A stretch of DNA of 64,000 nt from Ceratotherium simum simum (taxonomy: Eukaryota; Chordata; Mammalia; Perissodactyla; Rhinocerotidae), in the NCBI RefSeq assembly GCF_000283155.1, contig NW_004454182.1, positions 6,422,493-6,486,492 of the forward strand, in the 5' to 3' direction. Below the pieces are notes generated by a model. The model was given only the letters and a program-made list of their open reading frames with translations, did no database searches and was not told the origin of the DNA. The translations under genes and the position numbers were made by a program. Shown here piece after piece: positions 59,372-64,000 of the stretch. Each line of letters starts with the position of its first letter. Position 1 is the stretch's first letter.

Positions 59372-60691
59372 GTAAGTTCCATATAAATATATTCTGCATC
59401 GAAAAAAATTGTCTCGAAGTCAGAACTAACATAAAATTACTTGTAACCCATGGAAATCAATGGGTGAACAGATAGGAAGGCAATAAGGTTGTCCTAGGGA
59501 GTTATGAGCTGGTTGGTATAAATGGGAATGCATTCCGTATGATGAAAAGGAGAAAGTGTCCATTTTTCTGGCTGAAATTATATCTTAGAAGAATGTTCTG
59601 AATGGGATTTCCGGTTGTCATATCCTTTTATTCCTGTTTTTTTAATCTTATTGTGTCCCTCCGTTTTTCCTTTTTCTTCTTTTCTTTATAACTTTATCTC
59701 CTTCGCTACCTTATCTTTTTTTGTTTTCTCTATCTAACAACTAGTGGAAGTTCAACTTATCATGACACTTAACAGGGTATCAGGCAACATTTGTGTCCAA
59801 AAATTATTTCAGCTCCTTTGCCTAGAAGAACCAGTCATTTCAGTAGAAGGATAGTCTTAAAACATCAAACCAGTTTGACTGAACGCCGGGACAACACAAT
59901 CCAAGTTTGACTTGTGAGATATATAAGGTATAGCTTCAAGTGCAGGCTCAGAACATCAAAAACTAAAGGATAACTTGTGTTTTGTTCTGGTAGTTTTTAC
60001 CTGAAAATATGATAAATGTTTTATTCTGAAGTTAATATATAATTTGGACTTGAATTAATTCAAATCAATCAGATAATTGCCACTTCTCCCTTCTCTTTAT
60101 TCTGACTTTTCAAATCCATGCTTCATTGTGAACTCTGAAACTTTTCATTTATGATTCATTCATATTAATTTACTGGTAATTTTATTTTTCATTCCTGATA
60201 ATAACATGTGAAAATAATGTCATAATCTGGCCATCATTTTTGCTCTATTGAGCCTTCCTTATCGTAAATATTTTCCATAGTATAATACTCTTGGGAGCTA
60301 AACAGCTCGAATTATTCCGATAGCAAATATTATTTTTAGTTGTTATCATCTGATCACCATTTGGGGCTGATTTATCTGATCTAATTACTTAACCAGTTGC
60401 TCAGTCTGAACTTGATTTTGTGCTGTGAACCCCTTGTGAAAAAGTGATGTGGGAAAAAATACTAGTTTTCTATTAAATCAGTACAGAAATAATATTTGGA
60501 GATCACTTTTTAGAAAACCGCCTTTTATGTGACCAAATCTTCTCATAGAAAAAAATAAACTCTGCTCATAAATAAGTGGAAATGTAGTCTCAGAACACAA
60601 TTGTAGAAAAAGCAGTTTTTTCAAAATAATAAAATAAATTGCATTTCTGCCTGTAGTTGAGAAGATGAACTGTGACTTGTTTTGGTTCCAG
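59372..60691 (+). other. TENM3: TENM3 intron K-L (1,320 nt)
   Basis: This intron runs from GTAAGT to gttttggttccag. A pyrimidine-rich patch lies near 59635-59730. I see no interspersed repeat or gene. Confidence 0.83.
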
Positions 60692-60835
60692 TGTCAGTCG
60701 GATATGAATATGAGTCATGTTTAGACCTGACGCTGTGGGAAAAGAGGACCGCCATTTTGCAAGGCTATGAATTAGATGCTTCCAACATGGGTGGTTGGAC
60801 GTTAGATAAACATCATGTGTTGGATGTTCAGAATG
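60692..60835 (+). CDS. TENM3: TENM3 exon L: end of FN-plug, before NHL propeller
   Basis: This 144-base exon is phase 1-1, with acceptor ttttggttccag and donor AATG|GTAAGA. It encodes [20 protein letters not shown] and [20 protein letters not shown], then HHVLDVQN. This is the segment just before the NHL beta-propeller, which mediates homophilic contacts. The next exon, which should start the propeller entry, is not in the window. It is the last coding exon I can find here. Confidence 0.96.
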
Positions 60836-63800
60836 GTAAGACCTTGTTCTTAGTTAATATTGTTAATATTGTTCACCTTCAAATTGATTAGATTGCAACA
60901 ACATTTTATACTATGCATGCTATAGGATTAGAATTAGTAGAAAAAATAACGATATATTTTTAAAGACTATAAAGGCCTGACGTGGGAGCTACATAGTATT
61001 CTTCTTACGACCATTAGAATGTAAGTGACTGACTTTGGTGCTTCATTTAAAAGCACTTTATTTGGGAGCCTTCACCCCAGATTCATCTAGAAATATCTAA
61101 TTCTACACTAAGTCAGCGAATCGATCCAAAGTGCTTTAGGAAGGTTTACCAAAAATGGAAGGAGGGGGATTTTTTAAAAAGTAAAGAAAAAATAAAAATC
61201 CACGTGACTTTACCAAAATATTTCTAATAGACCTTAGTCTTTAGGTAATCTATTCTGAATATCTAGATTTTTTTTCAATTCTTCTTAGAATGTATTTGAG
61301 AAAAAAGTTATTCTTCCATTCAAATTGGATTAAATATACTGTTATTTGACCTTGCAAATATTAGGAAAAAATAAATGAATAATCTGAGAAAAAAGCAATA
61401 ATCAAGAGTATAATTTATAGATTTTATTACGTGATAAGTGAATATGCTCTGAAAAAATGTATTTCAGGTATCACAAACCAAAAGAGATAAATTACTTGCA
61501 AAATGTGACCAGCTTAACCTCATAAAGAATATTATTTATATTAAGCAAATTCTTTTGTCTTTGCACTTTGCCTACATGCTGTCTGCATCTCAGATAATTT
61601 ATAGGTACTTTGCTAGGAAAGCAGAACCTTAAGGTAGCTTACTTTAGCCTCCTATCCTAAACCACATCATGCCAGTAACTCTCTACTCTCTCTTTTTTTT
61701 TTTTTTTTTTGTGAGGAAGATCAGCCCTGAGCTAACATCCGTGCTAATCCTCCTCTTTTTGCTGAGGAAGACCGGCTCTGAGCTAACATCCACTGCCAAT
61801 CCTCCTCCTTTTTTTTCCCCAAAGCCCCAGGAGATAGTTGTATGTCATAGTTGCACATCCTTCTAGTTGCTGTTCTACTTTCTTTTTACAAATATCCAGA
61901 GAAGGAGGTTTCACATTTTTGGCAAAATAATCTAGCTTTTGACTTCGCAGAAGGTTTTGGAAGGTTCAGAATGTTGGTTTGAGCATGCAGTGCCACTAAA
62001 TGTTTAACTATGATTAATGGTCACTTTTTCAGATTAATCTTGCTTTGATATTCTTTTTTTTTTATTTTGGAGTTGGAGAGGGTGCATGTTAAACCTGCAA
62101 GTACACTAAATCTAAAGCAATTTCCAAGCCAGTGCATGAAAATGCCAGTTGGTGCCTTACCTCCAGAAGAGAATAGTACAGAGCAAATCAATAGTAAGAA
62201 AAAAACAAAACAGGAAAACCCTTTCCGCCTTTCCTATTTTATGGCAGTACTAAACTCTACTCCATTTCCAAGTGTGCCCAGGACATCAGGTTGTAGTTCA
62301 GTTTGCACCCAGAAGACTGGGGGCAGAGCCAATAACTAGTGCCACGTGCAGCACACACTTTGGAAAAATAGGACTCCCGACCAAGGAGGATGCTCCATAT
62401 GTCATCTCTAATCATCAGCAGTGTCGGAGCAGTGCTAGTTTCAGTCTATGTTAGTAACACAAGGCTTCCTCATGGTCTTTCAAAATGCAAAGCCATGTGC
62501 CAGCCATGCTAGTAGCTGCTCTTGAGTAAATTATTTACGATTATATTTCACACAGTTTGACATACTGCCATATTCCTTCAGAAGTTCTTTACAAACAAAA
62601 CTAGAGAACCTCTCTAGATGCATTTAAGTTATTATGAGAATATAGGGTGAAGTTCACAACCGGTTAGGCCCAGGATTTCACCCAGGAGATTATGAACCAG
62701 TAGGGAGACCACAGGCAAAGAGCTCCAGGAAAGCCCATACCTCTGTAATTCAACACTGTTAGGATACCCAATGCTCAGTATAGTAGGCAGGTAGATTGAG
62801 AAACTCATAGATATTCTGTGTATGTGTATATAATAAAAAGTACATACATACACACACGCACTCTACCAGAATAATTCATACAGTTAGCTTTTATTAAAAT
62901 ATCAGGTCAGACGTAAAAACTGGACTACCCCAAATTCTGTCCTCCAAAAAATGTTATAAATTATAATATATATGTTATTTTAAAATGTGAGGTAACCTAA
63001 TTCATGGAGTGAACTGATTGTGGTTTCAGATTTTATCCAAGAGCAGTTTGACAAGTAGTGACTTTTCAAAGTGACGTGTGTCTCATTGAATAAACAGAGT
63101 GATTTGTAATCATGACAAGGTGGATGAACTATGAAAATATATTAAGGAAGAAGAGAAGGCAAAATGTAGACAGGGACAGGTGTTTGTGCAGGCACCCCGA
63201 AACATGGAAATAAATATTCTAATGTTCGTCTTTCTCCTCTGACATAACAGAGGAGAACCATGAAGGACCACTCGTTCAAAGTCGTGACTGAATCAATCAG
63301 GGCAATAGAGCAGTAGGCTGACTTGTAACTTGAAAATTACAGAACTGGCTCTTCTAGGAAATTCTGTTCTGTAATTGTCTGTAATTGTCCAATAAAGTAA
63401 TCACAGAAAGAAGGATCTTAGGTATCATTAACGTGTTCCTTGAATATTCAAGGCAAAATGCATTTCATCTGTTGTTATGATCCAGTCTTATTTGGATTAT
63501 TTTTCCTTATATTTGAATAAACTTGTTTTATCTTTCCTGACTCCTTTATGTAAATTTGCTCTGATTGCTGCATCACCCAAATAGCAAAGCATTAAAAAGG
63601 TAATCATAGACTCCACCTAAAGTATGCTGAGCTGTAAGGGGAACACAATTATTCTGATCTCTTCTTCACTTTAAGATTATCCCAAAGTGGGAGGAAAAAA
63701 CACTTTCTCAAGTTTCCTGTTTGTATGTTCATGGGACTGATTTTTTTAACAGTGTATCTGCTAAAAAGTATAAGCATTGGCTTGGAGAACTGCTTTGAAA

Positions 63801-64000
63801 CATAGAACATTAAATAAATATATGTACATCTCTAAAGTCAACACAGCAGGTAGTTTGTACAGATGATTACACATTGAGAAGTGTCACAAAATATGTATGG
63901 GACAATCACAGCTGACCATCCAGTGTACATCAGACCAAATGGAATGATGTATAAGTAATAATGGTAAATGAATGAATTTAGAATCTCAACTCAAATCTAG
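60836..64000 (+). other. TENM3: TENM3 intron after exon L (partial)
   Basis: The intron starts GTAAGA and runs off the window. It holds one 5'-truncated antisense ERE (61696-61873) and a short TACA/CA run near 62835-62865. I looked for the next teneurin-3 exon and found none. The open frame at 62067-62339 has no recognisable domain. Confidence 0.8.
61682..61887 (-). mobile_element. ERE SINE (antisense), 5'-truncated, long subtype
   Basis: On the + strand a T-run is followed by 'gtgaggaagatcagccctga' and ends at 'cacatccttctagttgctgt', so only the 3' half of a long-subtype ERE is present (61696-61873). Imperfect duplications tctactctcttttt (61682-61695) and tctactttcttttt (61874-61887) flank it. 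This indicates 5' truncation at insertion and not later loss. It is complementary to the ERE sequence at 57877-58022. Confidence 0.88.

Noticed and set aside
4726..60835. Assignment to TENM1, TENM2 or TENM4
   Set aside because: From memory, TENM1 has a different pre-EGF peptide and a different EGF7-EGF8 linker, and TENM2 has a different linker and EGF8 wording. The peptides here fit TENM3 throughout; I have no clear recollection of TENM4 for this region. A protein search would settle it.
60836..64000. Search for the next TENM3 exon (NHL propeller entry)
   Set aside because: No segment with the expected wording and splice sites was found, so the exon must lie beyond the window.

Overview
Organism and locus: this is AT-rich, intron-dominated vertebrate DNA. 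It carries tRNA-derived SINEs of the equine repetitive element (ERE) type together with old MIR, L2, L1 and hAT remnants, which points to a placental mammal of the order Perissodactyla. A horse, ass or zebra is most likely; rhinoceros or tapir is not excluded. One 155-base run of N marks an assembly gap inside a SINE. No bacterial, phage or organelle genes are present.  Gene content: the only protein-coding gene I can support is an internal part of teneurin-3 (TENM3) on the + strand. Twelve consecutive coding exons, called A to L here, join in frame through GT-AG splice sites to 2,080 coding bases (about 693 codons). Neither end of the gene is in the window. In order they encode: the extracellular stretch just before the EGF repeats (A, 4726-4936); EGF1 (B); EGF2-3 (C); EGF4-5 (D); EGF6-7 (E); a 27-base micro-exon (F, 36253-36279) between EGF7 and EGF8; EGF8 and the start of the Cys-rich region (G); the rest of that region (H); the transthyretin-like domain (I and J); and the following beta-sandwich that leads to the NHL propeller (J, K, L). 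TENM3 was chosen over its three paralogues from peptide wording, including the exon A peptide, the AHYLDKIVK micro-exon and the EGF8 wording. This rests on memory of the family, not on a search.  Layout: 1-4725 upstream intron; 4726-7136 exons A-D closely spaced; a 6.8 kb intron; exon E at 13.9 kb; a 22.1 kb intron; micro-exon F at 36.3 kb; exon G at 38.8 kb; a 12.3 kb intron; exons H-J at 51.2-53.4 kb; a 5.7 kb ERE-rich intron with the gap; exons K and L at 59.1-60.8 kb; and a downstream intron running off the end. Exons B-G all start and end in phase 1, so each can be included or skipped without a frame change.  Most interesting structure: (1) the 27-base alternative micro-exon with an RBFOX-type TGCATG upstream; (2) a palindromic pair of nearly identical inverted EREs at 30156-30942 whose spacer is a 54-base unit repeated three times; (3) inverted EREs flanking exons K and L, which could favour exon circularisation; (4) a chimeric ERE, split by the assembly gap, inside one target-site duplication. 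I found no new gene system; the novelty is in the SINE rearrangements and possible splicing control.
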